From positions 1-64,000 of the forward strand of contig DATJHO010000088.1 in the NCBI GenBank assembly GCA_035493835.1: a DNA stretch of 64,000 bases, in the 5' to 3' direction. Positions 51,425 to 60,136 of the stretch are shown piece by piece. The stretch comes from DASZTU01 sp035493835. Lineage in GTDB: Bacteria > Pseudomonadota > Alphaproteobacteria > Rhizobiales > Devosiaceae. How positions within the stretch are numbered: the stretch's first letter is position 1; each line of letters starts with the position of its first letter. The notes beneath the pieces were generated by a model, which saw only the letters and a program-made list of their open reading frames with translations, did not search any database and was not told the origin of the DNA. The translations under genes were made by a program, and so were the position numbers.

Positions 51425-53428
51425 TCAATCCGATTGCCAAGGTTGTGGATCGGTGCGGGGCCCCGACGGCGCGCGAACGGGAGCGGGCGCCGCTGTCATG
51501 TCCGTTCTTCCCATCGGGGTGGGCAAGGTGAACTGAAACGTCGCGCCGGGGCCGGCATTGGGCGAGGCCCATAATTTCCCGCCGTGATCCTCGATGATCG
51601 ACCGGCAGATCGACAGCCCCATCCCCATCCCGCGCGGCTTGGTCGTGAAGAAGGGATTGAAGAGCTGGTCCGCGGTCTCGGGGGCGAAGCCCCCGCCCGA
51701 ATCCGCGACCGCAACGAGCACCTGGCCGCCCCCATCCAGCCCGGACCGGATCACCAGCTCGCGGGGCCGGCCGGTTACAGTCGCCATCGCCTCCATGCCG
51801 TTGACAAGCAGGTTGATGATCACCTGCTGCAACTGAACCCGATCACCCAGGACCGGAGGCAGCCCCGGCATCAGGTCGAGGCGCAGCGACACCCGATGCC
51901 CGAGCACCTCCCGATTGACCAACGGGATGACTTCGTTGACGGTCTCGCCGATGTCGAGCACCACCTTCTGAATCTCGGTTTTCCTGGTGAGGGCGCGAAC
52001 CCGCCGGATAATTTCGCCGGCCCGCTTGCCGCTGCCGATGATGTCATTGAGCATCTGGCGCACTTCGGACATGTCGTCCGGCCCGTTGCGGTCCAGCAAT
52101 TGCAAGCTGACCTCGCAGTTGGTGACAATGGCGGCGAGCGGTTGGCTGACCTCATGGGCGATCGAGGCCGTCAACTCGCCCAGGCTGGTCACGCGCGTGA
52201 CATGGGCGAGATTGGCTTGCGCCTCGCGTAGGGCCGCATCCGCCTTCCAGCCTGCCGTGATGTCCATGACCGCTCCGGCAAACTCGAGATTTCCGGATTC
52301 GCCCCTGGAAGCATGAGCCACCAAATGAATATGTTTGTGCGTGCCGTCCGGCATCAGAAGCCGACACTCGTGGTCAACGTCACCGCCGTCCCGAGAGGCG
52401 CGGTCGATGATCCGTTTGAGCAGCGCCCGTTCGTCCGGGTGGGCGCGCTCGATGATCGTCTCGATGTTGACCGATGCCGTCGTCTCGTAGCCAAATATTG
52501 CGAACGTCTCGGCAGACCAGAGCATCTTGCCCGAGGCGGGTTGCCAGCCCAAGCTGCCCGTATGACTCAGTCTCTGTGCCTCCGTTGAATACGCCTCGGC
52601 TTGCTTCAGGTCGTCGAAGGCCTTGGTCAGCGCGGCCCTCGCGGCACGCTGCTCGGTGATGTCGATATAAGTCCCCACGAATTCGAGGGCGTTCTGGTTG
52701 GCGTCCACGACCAGGTGCCCCACGCAAAGCACCAATCTCGCAGAGCCACCTGGAGGAACCAACCGGAATTCGGCTTCGAAGTCCGACTTCTCCAGCAGCG
52801 CGCGTTCCTGGATTTCGGCAAGACGATGCCGATCCTCGGGATGGATGCGGTCTTGCATTGCCCTGAAAGACCAAGAATCCTCGTCTGGATCGAACCCGAA
52901 TAGTCGATAGGTCTCGGTCGACCAATAGGTGATCTCGCGGTTGCGCGCGTCCCAGGCCCAACTGCCGGTTCGGCTCAGCCGTTGAGATTCCGCCAAATAA
53001 GCTTCAGCGCGTTGCAGGGCGGCCCCCGCCTTGAGCGCTGCCGCCGTCTGCGCTCTGGCGCCTCTGACGAGCGCGATCACGGTGAGTGTAGCCAGAAGGA
53101 AGAAGCCCCCTAGCAGAGCCTCATCCTGCGGAAACTGGATGTGAAAGGTGAAAGTCGGCGTGGCAAAGAAATAATTCAAAGCCAGGAAAGCGGCCAAGGA
53201 AAGAACCAGCGGCGGGGCAAGGCTTCCCCCTATCGATGCCAACACGATCACGATCAAATAGATGAAGGCCGTCGTCGCCAAGCTCAGCTGAAGCTGAAAG
53301 CATATCCAGGTCAGCAGCGCCAGCGCAACACCGCCCCCCAAAAGTTGGGTGGCGCTAACTAACCGCCGCCGCTTCCTCCCGTCGGCCGAAGGGGCCGGGA
53401 GGTGGTTTCTGGGTTCTGAGGCACTCAT
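51425..53428 (-). CDS. Membrane histidine kinase with DUF4118, two PAS domains
   Basis: This 667-residue sensor has a DUF4118 (KdpD-like) membrane domain (about 26-125, four segments, with LNYFFATPTFTFHI), a coiled linker, two PAS/PAC domains (about 150-275 and 285-400), HisKA with His425 in SIAHEVSQPLAAI, and HATPase_c with NLLVNGMEAM, ADSGGGF and GMGMGLSICRSI. Its catalytic core closely resembles that of the large kinase downstream, indicating common descent or a shared response regulator. AAAGG precedes the ATG by about 10 bases. No response regulator is encoded beside it. Confidence 0.92.
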   Translation of the reverse strand: MSASEPRNHLPAPSADGRKRRRLVSATQLLGGGVALALLTWICFQLQLSLATTAFIYLIVIVLASIGGSLAPPLVLSLAAFLALNYFFATPTFTFHIQFPQDEALLGGFFLLATLTVIALVRGARAQTAAALKAGAALQRAEAYLAESQRLSRTGSWAWDARNREITYWSTETYRLFGFDPDEDSWSFRAMQDRIHPEDRHRLAEIQERALLEKSDFEAEFRLVPPGGSARLVLCVGHLVVDANQNALEFVGTYIDITEQRAARAALTKAFDDLKQAEAYSTEAQRLSHTGSLGWQPASGKMLWSAETFAIFGYETTASVNIETIIERAHPDERALLKRIIDRASRDGGDVDHECRLLMPDGTHKHIHLVAHASRGESGNLEFAGAVMDITAGWKADAALREAQANLAHVTRVTSLGELTASIAHEVSQPLAAIVTNCEVSLQLLDRNGPDDMSEVRQMLNDIIGSGKRAGEIIRRVRALTRKTEIQKVVLDIGETVNEVIPLVNREVLGHRVSLRLDLMPGLPPVLGDRVQLQQVIINLLVNGMEAMATVTGRPRELVIRSGLDGGGQVLVAVADSGGGFAPETADQLFNPFFTTKPRGMGMGLSICRSIIEDHGGKLWASPNAGPGATFQFTLPTPMGRTDMTAAPAPVRAPSGPRTDPQPWQSD

Positions 53429-53882
53429 TGCAACCGCGCCTTTCCGCGCGCTCGCACCCGTGCCCCCCGCTCACATCCGCCCAATGTCCGCTCAGCGATG
53501 CAACACGGGATAACAGCGCGAGAGCATTGGGAATTCTACTCTTGGCTGAAACGCAAGGCAAACGGTGCACCGGCACGGCGGTCCGGGTCAGGCTGTGGAT
53601 TGGGGTTGCGCATCGCCGCCATGCAGTGCCGCGGCGCCGGGCGCCTGAATTCCCAACCCACACAAGACCTTCGGTGTAGCGGTGGCGAAACAGTGCCGAC
53701 CAAGTTCGCGGATGGCACGGCATCTTCGCCGATTATTGCCTGCGGGTCGCCAGGATTCCGGACACACAGTGTGCCAGCGCACGGGTCCTGATCGCGCACC
53801 AGATGCGGACAACAGCAATTCGCTGACGCACCCCGCGGTCGGCCGCCGCCGGTAGTCGCGGCGCCTCGTCCCGCCTGCAGTC
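53429..53882. other. 454-base intergenic stretch without a recognisable gene
   Basis: Several short frames on both strands have no family features and no plausible start signals. No repeat or RNA element stands out. Confidence 0.45.
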
Positions 53883-54830
53883 CTATGCGCCGTCGCTGAT
53901 GGCGATCGTCAGGCGATAGCTCCGGCTCTCCCCCGGCTGCAGCACTGCCTCGCCCGCGGGCGTGCCGTCCGCGTTACGGCCATGCGAACAGGGCTCCACG
54001 GCGAGGACGCCTACACGGGGTCTCAAATCCTTCCAGAACTGCACATAGGGTAGCGTGTCGGGGCTGAACCCAACCGCAACCCTGAGCGGCCGTTCGCCGC
54101 CTGTCGAAATCGCCGCCCCTGCCTCGATCCCCGCCGGTGAAGGCAAGAGTTTTACCTGTGGCTTCATCTCGGCATCGGCGAGGCCGATCGCTGGCCAAAC
54201 TGCCGTCTCCCCGAGCGTCACTAGCGAACCGTCCGCGATGGCCGGATAGCCGAAGTTGATGTGGTAGAGCACTGCATGCGGCGTAGCGACAGGTCCATTG
54301 TTCTCGACGCGATCGAAAATGCGCAGCGACGTGCCGCCGATCGGCGCCTCGATGCGCCGCGTCAGCTTGAGGTTCTCCTTGCCATATGCGGCTTGGATGA
54401 TGTCACCCTCGCAATAGAGCACCGGCTCCTCGCGATCCCAGTCTTCTCCATAGGCCCTGAGCCGCGCCGGCGAGAACGGCAGCCGCCCATGCAGCGGCTT
54501 GCCGTCGGCCTGAAGGATATGATCGAGGCCCGTCGTGGCGAGGAGGCCCGAAAAGCTCCGATCGAACCCTCTGCCGGCTTCCCCCTCGACGTCGGTGAGG
54601 AAGGGGCTGCGCAGCCCCTGCGCGCTCTGCCATGCCATCGGCGTGCCCTTGTAGTGCAGGGTGCCGATATCGAGCGAGCGGTCGACCGTCACGAGAAAAT
54701 CGAAGCCGCCACCGCTCGAGAACAGCAAAGCCCGCACACCGCGCTCGGGACCATCGTCCAGCACGATCTGGCGAACGGACGCGAACTGCCGCAGGTCGCC
54801 GACCTTCGCTGCAATGTCCTCGATCTTCAT
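53883..54830 (-). CDS. DUF4432 family protein (aldose-1-epimerase-like)
   Basis: This 315-residue protein resembles the DUF4432 branch of the galactose-mutarotase-like beta-sandwich fold. Features include RALLFSSGGGFDFLVTVDRSLDIGTLHYKG in the N-terminal third, HGRLPFSPA, and a C-terminal VEPCSHGRNADGTP near the end. Enzymes of this fold interconvert sugar anomers or isomers; one DUF4432 relative is a sugar isomerase, but the reaction here is unknown. It is downstream of the GntR gene on the same strand, suggesting a role in using sugars brought in by the upstream importer. Confidence 0.83.
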   Translation of the reverse strand: MKIEDIAAKVGDLRQFASVRQIVLDDGPERGVRALLFSSGGGFDFLVTVDRSLDIGTLHYKGTPMAWQSAQGLRSPFLTDVEGEAGRGFDRSFSGLLATTGLDHILQADGKPLHGRLPFSPARLRAYGEDWDREEPVLYCEGDIIQAAYGKENLKLTRRIEAPIGGTSLRIFDRVENNGPVATPHAVLYHINFGYPAIADGSLVTLGETAVWPAIGLADAEMKPQVKLLPSPAGIEAGAAISTGGERPLRVAVGFSPDTLPYVQFWKDLRPRVGVLAVEPCSHGRNADGTPAGEAVLQPGESRSYRLTIAISDGA

Positions 54831-55082
54831 GGCGGCTCCTCAGGGTACGCGGCGGGCGAAAGGACAGTCTCGCGGCGGCGTCCCGAACAAACGCCGGGCG
54901 CAAAGCCATAGCCCATCCAGGTAAGGGGAGCGAGATTTTCCTCGGACGGGCCCCGATCCTGACCGCATCCACCACCTCAATGATGATGCCGTCCAAAATA
55001 CGAGCTGTTTGACTCGGACGACTTGGCTGTGAAACGACGCAGTCGATTGCCGCCTCCCCGGTTAGGCAGATCAAAGATTTGC
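54831..55082. other. 252-base gap upstream of the DUF4432 gene
   Basis: Nothing recognisable is seen. Its length suggests that the DUF4432 gene may have its own promoter rather than relying on read-through from the GntR gene. Confidence 0.4.
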
Positions 55083-55796
55083 TCAAAATTCGGCCAGGTC
55101 GGTGACCCGGTCGAGGATGTCGGCCTTGGCATTCTGTGCGTGGATGAGCACGGCGGCCTCGGCCCGGTCCTCCTCGCCGGAGGCGAGGGCATCGATGATC
55201 TCCTCATGTTCCCGAATGATCTCCGCTTCGCGGCCTTCGGCAAAGCCGTAGCGCATGCGAATCGAGCGAAAGATGTTGGAGTGGTCGCGCCGAACCTTCA
55301 CCGCTTGCGGGTTGCCGACGATCTCTCCGATGTATTCGTGAAAGCCGCTGCTCAGAGCCGAGGCCTGCTCGCCGTCCCCGATCAGCCTTGCCTCATGCAG
55401 CCGCAGATTGATTTGCCGGAGGTGCTCGATGTTCTCGGGGGTCACCACCTTCACGGCGCGGCGGGCGAGCATGACGTCGATCGCTTCGCGGATGTCGAAG
55501 ATGTTGGACACGAGCTGGCGCGTTATGACGCGAACCGTGGCGCCCCGGTTCGGAACGATGTCGACCAGCCCCTCGCCCTGCAGTTGCTGCAGGGCTTCCC
55601 GGATCGGGTTGGTGCTCACCATGTAGCGGCGCGACAGGTCCTGGACCTTGAGCCGCATGCCCGGCTCGAACTCGCCGCTGAAAATAGCCTGACGCATTGC
55701 ATCGCCCAGGCGAGAGTAATTAGTGCCGATCTGGAAGGTTTCGTCAGGCGCAAAACGGTCTCGTTCGGAATAATCGGTTTTCGCACCCTGTTCCAT
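55083..55796 (-). CDS. GntR-family transcriptional regulator, FadR/FCD subgroup
   Basis: This 237-residue regulator has an N-terminal winged helix (about 25-90; LSRRYMVSTNPIREALQQLQGEGLV) and an FCD domain (about 100-225) with FHEYIGEIVGN and the His of REHEEIIDAL and VLIHAQNA as ligand-pocket residues. The ATG at 55796 has TAGG upstream; a GTG five codons earlier is possible. It follows the OppF-type ATPase gene by 63 bases on the same strand and probably represses the importer operon and the divergent enolase-superfamily gene. Confidence 0.9.
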   Translation of the reverse strand: MEQGAKTDYSERDRFAPDETFQIGTNYSRLGDAMRQAIFSGEFEPGMRLKVQDLSRRYMVSTNPIREALQQLQGEGLVDIVPNRGATVRVITRQLVSNIFDIREAIDVMLARRAVKVVTPENIEHLRQINLRLHEARLIGDGEQASALSSGFHEYIGEIVGNPQAVKVRRDHSNIFRSIRMRYGFAEGREAEIIREHEEIIDALASGEEDRAEAAVLIHAQNAKADILDRVTDLAEF

Positions 55797-55859
55797 ATTC
55801 AGCCTACCCACGAAATACTCTCTCTGTTTTGTTGGATGATAGGTTGGTACTGCGGAAAT

Positions 55860-56930
55860 TCAAGCGACAATCCCCTTTAGCTCGATGGTTTCGGCATAGT
55901 GGCAGGCCACTTGCCGCCCATCGGCCAAGGCCCGCATTCGCGGCTCGAGCGTGCGGCAGAGATCCGTAGCGAAGGGGCAGCGCGGATTGAAGAGACACCC
56001 CTTGGGCGGCTTCGCCGGGTCGGGTACCTCGCCTTCGAGCCGGGCGCGAACCCTTCCCCGGCGCTCCGGCGAGGGGATGGGAATAGCGGCTATGAGCGCC
56101 GCCGTATAGGGGTGGCGGGGACGGTGGAACATCTCCTCCGAGCGAGAGAATTCGACCAAGCGCCCGGCGTACATCACCGCGATATAGTCCGAAACGAGCT
56201 TGACCACCGACAGGTCGTGGCTGACGAATAGATAGGTCAGGTGGAACTCGTCCTGCAATTCTTGCAGCAGGTTTAGGGTCTGTGCGCGGACCGAGACGTC
56301 GAGCGCGGAGACCGCCTCGTCGGCCACTACGATGTGTGGCCGCACGACCAGCGCCCGGGCGATGACGATGCGCTGGCGCTCGCCGCCGGAAAACGCATGC
56401 GGATAGCGTGACATGTATTCGGGGCGTAGTCCGACCCTGCGCATCATGTCCGCGACCCGTTCGACGACCTCCGGGCGGGGCACGCCTTTCGTGAAAAGCG
56501 GTTGGCCAATCGCCTGCAGCACCGTCTGGCGCGGATTGAGCGAGGTGAAGGGATCCTGGAATATCAGTCTTAGATCGGTGCGATATTTCGCCAGCGTCCT
56601 GTCGTCCGCGGAAGCGAGGTCGATCCAATCCTCGCTGTCCCGCGGCCGATAGTTGACGATGCCGGCGGTCGGGCGGTGGGCACGCAGAATGGCGCGCCCC
56701 AACGTCGACTTGCCGCACCCGGATTCCCCCACGAGGCCCACGGTCTCGCCTTCGGCCACCGTGAAACTGATCCCGTCGACGGCCCGTACGATCCCCATCT
56801 TGGACTTGCGGAGAGCGGACGTGCTGCCGAAATGGATTCTCAAATCGCGGACGTCGAGGCAGAGCCGCCCGCGAGACGGATCGAACGCCAACGGCATAGC
56901 ACTTTCGGCGATCGCCGGTTCAAGGCTCAT
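55860..56930 (-). CDS. Peptide/oligosaccharide-type ABC importer ATPase 2 (OppF/DppF class)
   Basis: This 356-residue ATPase has Walker A GESGCGKST at 68-76, signature FSGGERQRIVIARA, Walker B IVVADEAVSALD, and the C-terminal oligopeptide-ABC extension with the Cys-containing GCLFNPRCPFATDLC motif that can carry an iron-sulfur cluster. The ATG at 56930 overlaps the OppD-type stop (ATGA). It pairs with the OppD-type ATPase to drive the two permeases. Confidence 0.93.
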   Translation of the reverse strand: MSLEPAIAESAMPLAFDPSRGRLCLDVRDLRIHFGSTSALRKSKMGIVRAVDGISFTVAEGETVGLVGESGCGKSTLGRAILRAHRPTAGIVNYRPRDSEDWIDLASADDRTLAKYRTDLRLIFQDPFTSLNPRQTVLQAIGQPLFTKGVPRPEVVERVADMMRRVGLRPEYMSRYPHAFSGGERQRIVIARALVVRPHIVVADEAVSALDVSVRAQTLNLLQELQDEFHLTYLFVSHDLSVVKLVSDYIAVMYAGRLVEFSRSEEMFHRPRHPYTAALIAAIPIPSPERRGRVRARLEGEVPDPAKPPKGCLFNPRCPFATDLCRTLEPRMRALADGRQVACHYAETIELKGIVA

Positions 56931-57967
56931 CGGGCGATCTCCAGGGCGTGGTCCTGCCAGGCCGACGCGCAAGCCGCATCGTGCTGGAAGCACCGCGAAA
57001 GGCGTGTGTCGCTGAGTTGAACGAGGGGTGGCGTGCTGGCGTCGCAGATGCCGGCTCTACGCTCGGCGCATCGGGACTGGAATGGACAGCCCGGCGGGCG
57101 GGCCAGCGGATTGGGCACCATGCCGTTGATCTGGCTGAGCTGCGTGCCCCGTGGCAGGTCGAGTCGCGGCAGGGAGTTGAGCAAGGCCCTCGTGTAAGGA
57201 TGCTGCGGCCTCTGGAACAGCTCGAACACATCGCCTTGTTCCATCGTCTTGCCGAGGTACATGACCGTGACGTCGTCGGCCGTTTCCGCGACAACGCCCA
57301 GATCGTGGGTAATCAGCATGATGGAAATGCCGTAATCGCGCTGCAGCTCTCGCATGAGGTCGAGCACGTTCGCCTGGGTGGTCACGTCGAGCGCCGTTGT
57401 GGGCTCGTCGGCGATCAGCAGGTCGGGATTGCACGACAGCGCCATGGCGATCATGGCGCGCTGGCGCATGCCGCCGGAAAGCGTGAACGGGAAGGTGTCG
57501 AAGCGTGACGCCGGATCGGGCATGCCGACCCGCCCCAGCAACTCGATGGCACGTTCCTTGGCGACGCGTCGGCCGACCCGTTCGTGCAGCAAAATCATTT
57601 CCGTGATCTGGTCGCCGATGGTGTGCACCGGCGACATGGAAGTCATTGGCTCCTGGAAGATCATGGCGATGTGCTTGCCGCGGATCGCCCGCATCTCCTT
57701 GCCGTTCGGGTCGAGTTTGGCGAGATCCACCGTTCCGCCGTCGGCATAGTGATAAATGATCTCGCCGCCAACGATGCGGCCGGGTTTCCTGAGGAGCTGC
57801 ATGATCGCGTAGGAGGCAATCGACTTGCCGGATCCGCTTTCGCCGACGATGCACATCGTGCGGTTGCGATGCAGCGTCAGGTCGAGCCCATCGACGGCCC
57901 TGACCACGCCCTCCCGGGTGAAGAAGTGGGCTTGGAGGTTCCTGACTTCGAGCAATAGGTCTGACAT
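56927..57967 (-). CDS. Peptide/oligosaccharide-type ABC importer ATPase 1 (OppD/DppD class)
   Basis: This 346-residue ATPase has Walker A GESGSGKS at 42-49, signature LSGGMRQRAMIAMA, Walker B LLIADEPTTALD, and the C-terminal GCPFQSRCAERRAGIC extension. The ATG at 57967 begins MSDLLLEVRNLQAHF, the normal family start; the frame runs further upstream only as an overlap with the permease gene. It follows the permease by 14 bases. Confidence 0.93.
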   Translation of the reverse strand: MSDLLLEVRNLQAHFFTREGVVRAVDGLDLTLHRNRTMCIVGESGSGKSIASYAIMQLLRKPGRIVGGEIIYHYADGGTVDLAKLDPNGKEMRAIRGKHIAMIFQEPMTSMSPVHTIGDQITEMILLHERVGRRVAKERAIELLGRVGMPDPASRFDTFPFTLSGGMRQRAMIAMALSCNPDLLIADEPTTALDVTTQANVLDLMRELQRDYGISIMLITHDLGVVAETADDVTVMYLGKTMEQGDVFELFQRPQHPYTRALLNSLPRLDLPRGTQLSQINGMVPNPLARPPGCPFQSRCAERRAGICDASTPPLVQLSDTRLSRCFQHDAACASAWQDHALEIAR

Positions 57968-57981
57968 GGTCGTGGACGATC

Positions 57982-59148
57982 TCAGATGGAGCTGTAGGGA
58001 TCGGCGGCGTCGCGCAGCCCATCGCCCAGGAAGTTGAGGGAAAGCACGGCAACCACCACGGCGATGCCGGGGAGGAGCAGCCAGGGAGAGGTAGCGACCG
58101 TATTGACGTTCTGCGCTTCCTTGAGCAGCACACCCCACGATACCGTGGGTGCCTGCAAGCCGATGCCAAGGAAGGAGAGTGCCGTCTCGGCGAGGATCAT
58201 CTCCGGAATGGCGAGCGTCGTCACCGCGATCACATGCGATGCGAAGGATGGTACGATCTGCCGCATGATGATGTCGAATTCGCCGACGCCGTCGAGCCGG
58301 GCAGCGGTCACGTATTCCTCGCCCTTCAGGGCCATCACCTTGCCGCGGACCTCGCGGGCCAGCGAGGTCCAGCCGACCAGCGAGAGGAGCACGGTGATCA
58401 TCAGGTAGACGCCGAGGGGCGGCCATGACAACGGAATTGCCGCGGCAAGCCCCATCCACAGCGGGATGGTCGGCATGGAGCGCAGAAACTCCATCGTCCG
58501 CTGGATAATCTTGTCGACGAGCCCACCGTAGTAGCCGGAAATGCCCCCGAGGATCAGGCCGATGATCAGGCTGAGCGCCACGCCGAGCAGGCCGATCGAC
58601 ATGGAGACACGCGCCCCGTAGATGATGCGCGAGAGATTGTCGCGCCCCAGGCGATCCGATCCGAGCAGGTAGAAGGGTTGCCTTGGGGCGAGCGGTCCGA
58701 TGAGGTGCCGGTCCCAGGTGAACAGTCCCCACATCCGATACGAATCCCCCTTCACGAATAGCCCGATGGGAATGTGGTGCGTCTCATCCGGCACGTAGCT
58801 GCGCCGGTAGGACACGGGATCCATCTTGGACGTGAAGGCAAGGACGTGGGGCGCAAAGCTCATCGTGTCGCGGTCGAACAAATGGATGACCTGGGGCGGC
58901 ACGTATTTGAAGCGGGCGTTGTTCGAGTTGGGGTCTTGCGGTGCGAGGAATTCGCAAAACGCGCCGACGAAATAGATGAACAGCACGATGCAGCCAGCGA
59001 TCACGGCGGCCCTGTGGCGCGTGAATTTCCACCACATCAGGCGCCACTGGCCCGCGACCTCCTGGCTGCGCGGCACCCTCTCGGCGGCAAGCGGGATGTC
59101 GCGGGACGCGGCCGGGTCGGCGGCTATGGGTTTGGTGTCGATTGTCAT
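57982..59148 (-). CDS. Peptide/oligosaccharide-type ABC importer permease 2 (OppC/DppC class)
   Basis: This 388-residue permease has an N-terminal OppC_N segment (LMWWKFTRHRAAVIAGCIVL, about 37-56) and a large periplasmic insert (about 68-165). Four to five further membrane segments follow, with LGSDRLGRDNLSRIIYGARVSMSIG and the coupling loop YVTAARLDGVGEFDIIMRQIVPS. The long insert is found in importers of the family that take larger substrates such as oligosaccharides. It lies 4 bases after permease 1. Confidence 0.92.
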   Translation of the reverse strand: MTIDTKPIAADPAASRDIPLAAERVPRSQEVAGQWRLMWWKFTRHRAAVIAGCIVLFIYFVGAFCEFLAPQDPNSNNARFKYVPPQVIHLFDRDTMSFAPHVLAFTSKMDPVSYRRSYVPDETHHIPIGLFVKGDSYRMWGLFTWDRHLIGPLAPRQPFYLLGSDRLGRDNLSRIIYGARVSMSIGLLGVALSLIIGLILGGISGYYGGLVDKIIQRTMEFLRSMPTIPLWMGLAAAIPLSWPPLGVYLMITVLLSLVGWTSLAREVRGKVMALKGEEYVTAARLDGVGEFDIIMRQIVPSFASHVIAVTTLAIPEMILAETALSFLGIGLQAPTVSWGVLLKEAQNVNTVATSPWLLLPGIAVVVAVLSLNFLGDGLRDAADPYSSI

Positions 59149-59152
59149 GGCA

Positions 59153-60136
59153 CTATTCCAGCCGGATCCGCGGGTCCAACATCGCCAGCAGGATGTCGGA
59201 AACCAGCGTGCCGACCAGGGTCAACATGGACAGCATCAAGATGAACGCCCCCGCGAGGTACATGTCCTGGCTCTGCAAAGCTGTCAGCAGCAGCGGGCCG
59301 ACTGTGGGCAGGTTGAGCACGACCGAGGCGATGACCGCGCCCGAAATCAGGCTGGGCAGCACCCAGCCGACGGTCGAAACGAACGGGTTCAACGCGATGC
59401 GCACCGGGTATTTGAAGATCAGGCTCAATTCCGGCAGCCCCTTGGCCCGCGCCGTAGTCACGTAGGGCTTGTTCAATTCGTCGAGCAGGTTGGCGCGCAT
59501 GATCCGGACGAGCTCGGCCGTCTTGGCGGCGCCGACCACGATCATCGGAATCCACAGATGCGCCAGCAAATCCTCGAACTTGGCGAACGACCAGGGCGCC
59601 TTGGAGTACTCCGGCGAAAACAGGCCGCCCACGCTCTGCCCGAAGAACTGGAAGCCGATATACATCAACACCAGCGCGAGCAGGAAATTCGGAATCGCCA
59701 AGCCGATGAAGCCGATGAAGGTAAAGACGTAGTCGCCGATCGAATATTGTCGGATGGCGGAATATACCCCGATGGGAAACGACACCGCCCAGGCGAACAA
59801 CAACGTCGAGATGGACAGGATCATCGTGAAACCGAGCTGATCCCAGATCAGGTCGGCCACCGGGCGCTGCCACTGGAAGGAATAGCCGAAGTCGCCGCGA
59901 AAGATGATCGCGGAAATCCAACTCCAGTATTGCACGTAGATCGGTTGATCGAGTCCGTAGCGTTCCCGGAGGAAATCAAGCTGCTGCTGGCTCATTTCCG
60001 AGCCCGCTTCCAAGCCCGCTGCCAGGGTCGTCAGGAAGTCGCCCGGCGGCAGCTGGATGATGAAAAAGGCAGCGATGGAAATGAACACCATCATGACGAT
60101 CATCATCGCCAGGCGGCGGAGGATGAACCCGCTCAT
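59153..60136 (-). CDS. Peptide/oligosaccharide-type ABC importer permease 1 (OppB/DppB class)
   Basis: This 327-residue permease begins SGFILRRLAMMIVMMVFISIAAFFI, the normal OppB start, and has six membrane segments with the coupling loop YVTTARAKGLPELSLIFKYPVRIALNP. The ATG at 60136 overlaps the stop of the preceding gene by four bases. With permease 2 it makes the translocation channel. Confidence 0.92.
   Translation of the reverse strand: MSGFILRRLAMMIVMMVFISIAAFFIIQLPPGDFLTTLAAGLEAGSEMSQQQLDFLRERYGLDQPIYVQYWSWISAIIFRGDFGYSFQWQRPVADLIWDQLGFTMILSISTLLFAWAVSFPIGVYSAIRQYSIGDYVFTFIGFIGLAIPNFLLALVLMYIGFQFFGQSVGGLFSPEYSKAPWSFAKFEDLLAHLWIPMIVVGAAKTAELVRIMRANLLDELNKPYVTTARAKGLPELSLIFKYPVRIALNPFVSTVGWVLPSLISGAVIASVVLNLPTVGPLLLTALQSQDMYLAGAFILMLSMLTLVGTLVSDILLAMLDPRIRLE

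Noticed and set aside
53498..53818. Short frames on both strands upstream of the kinase operon
   Set aside because: None has a start signal or recognisable similarity; they overlap each other antisense, as expected by chance at this GC.
57968..58732. N-terminal extension of the OppD-type ATPase
   Set aside because: It overlaps the OppC-type permease gene in another frame; the ATG at 57967 gives the standard family start.
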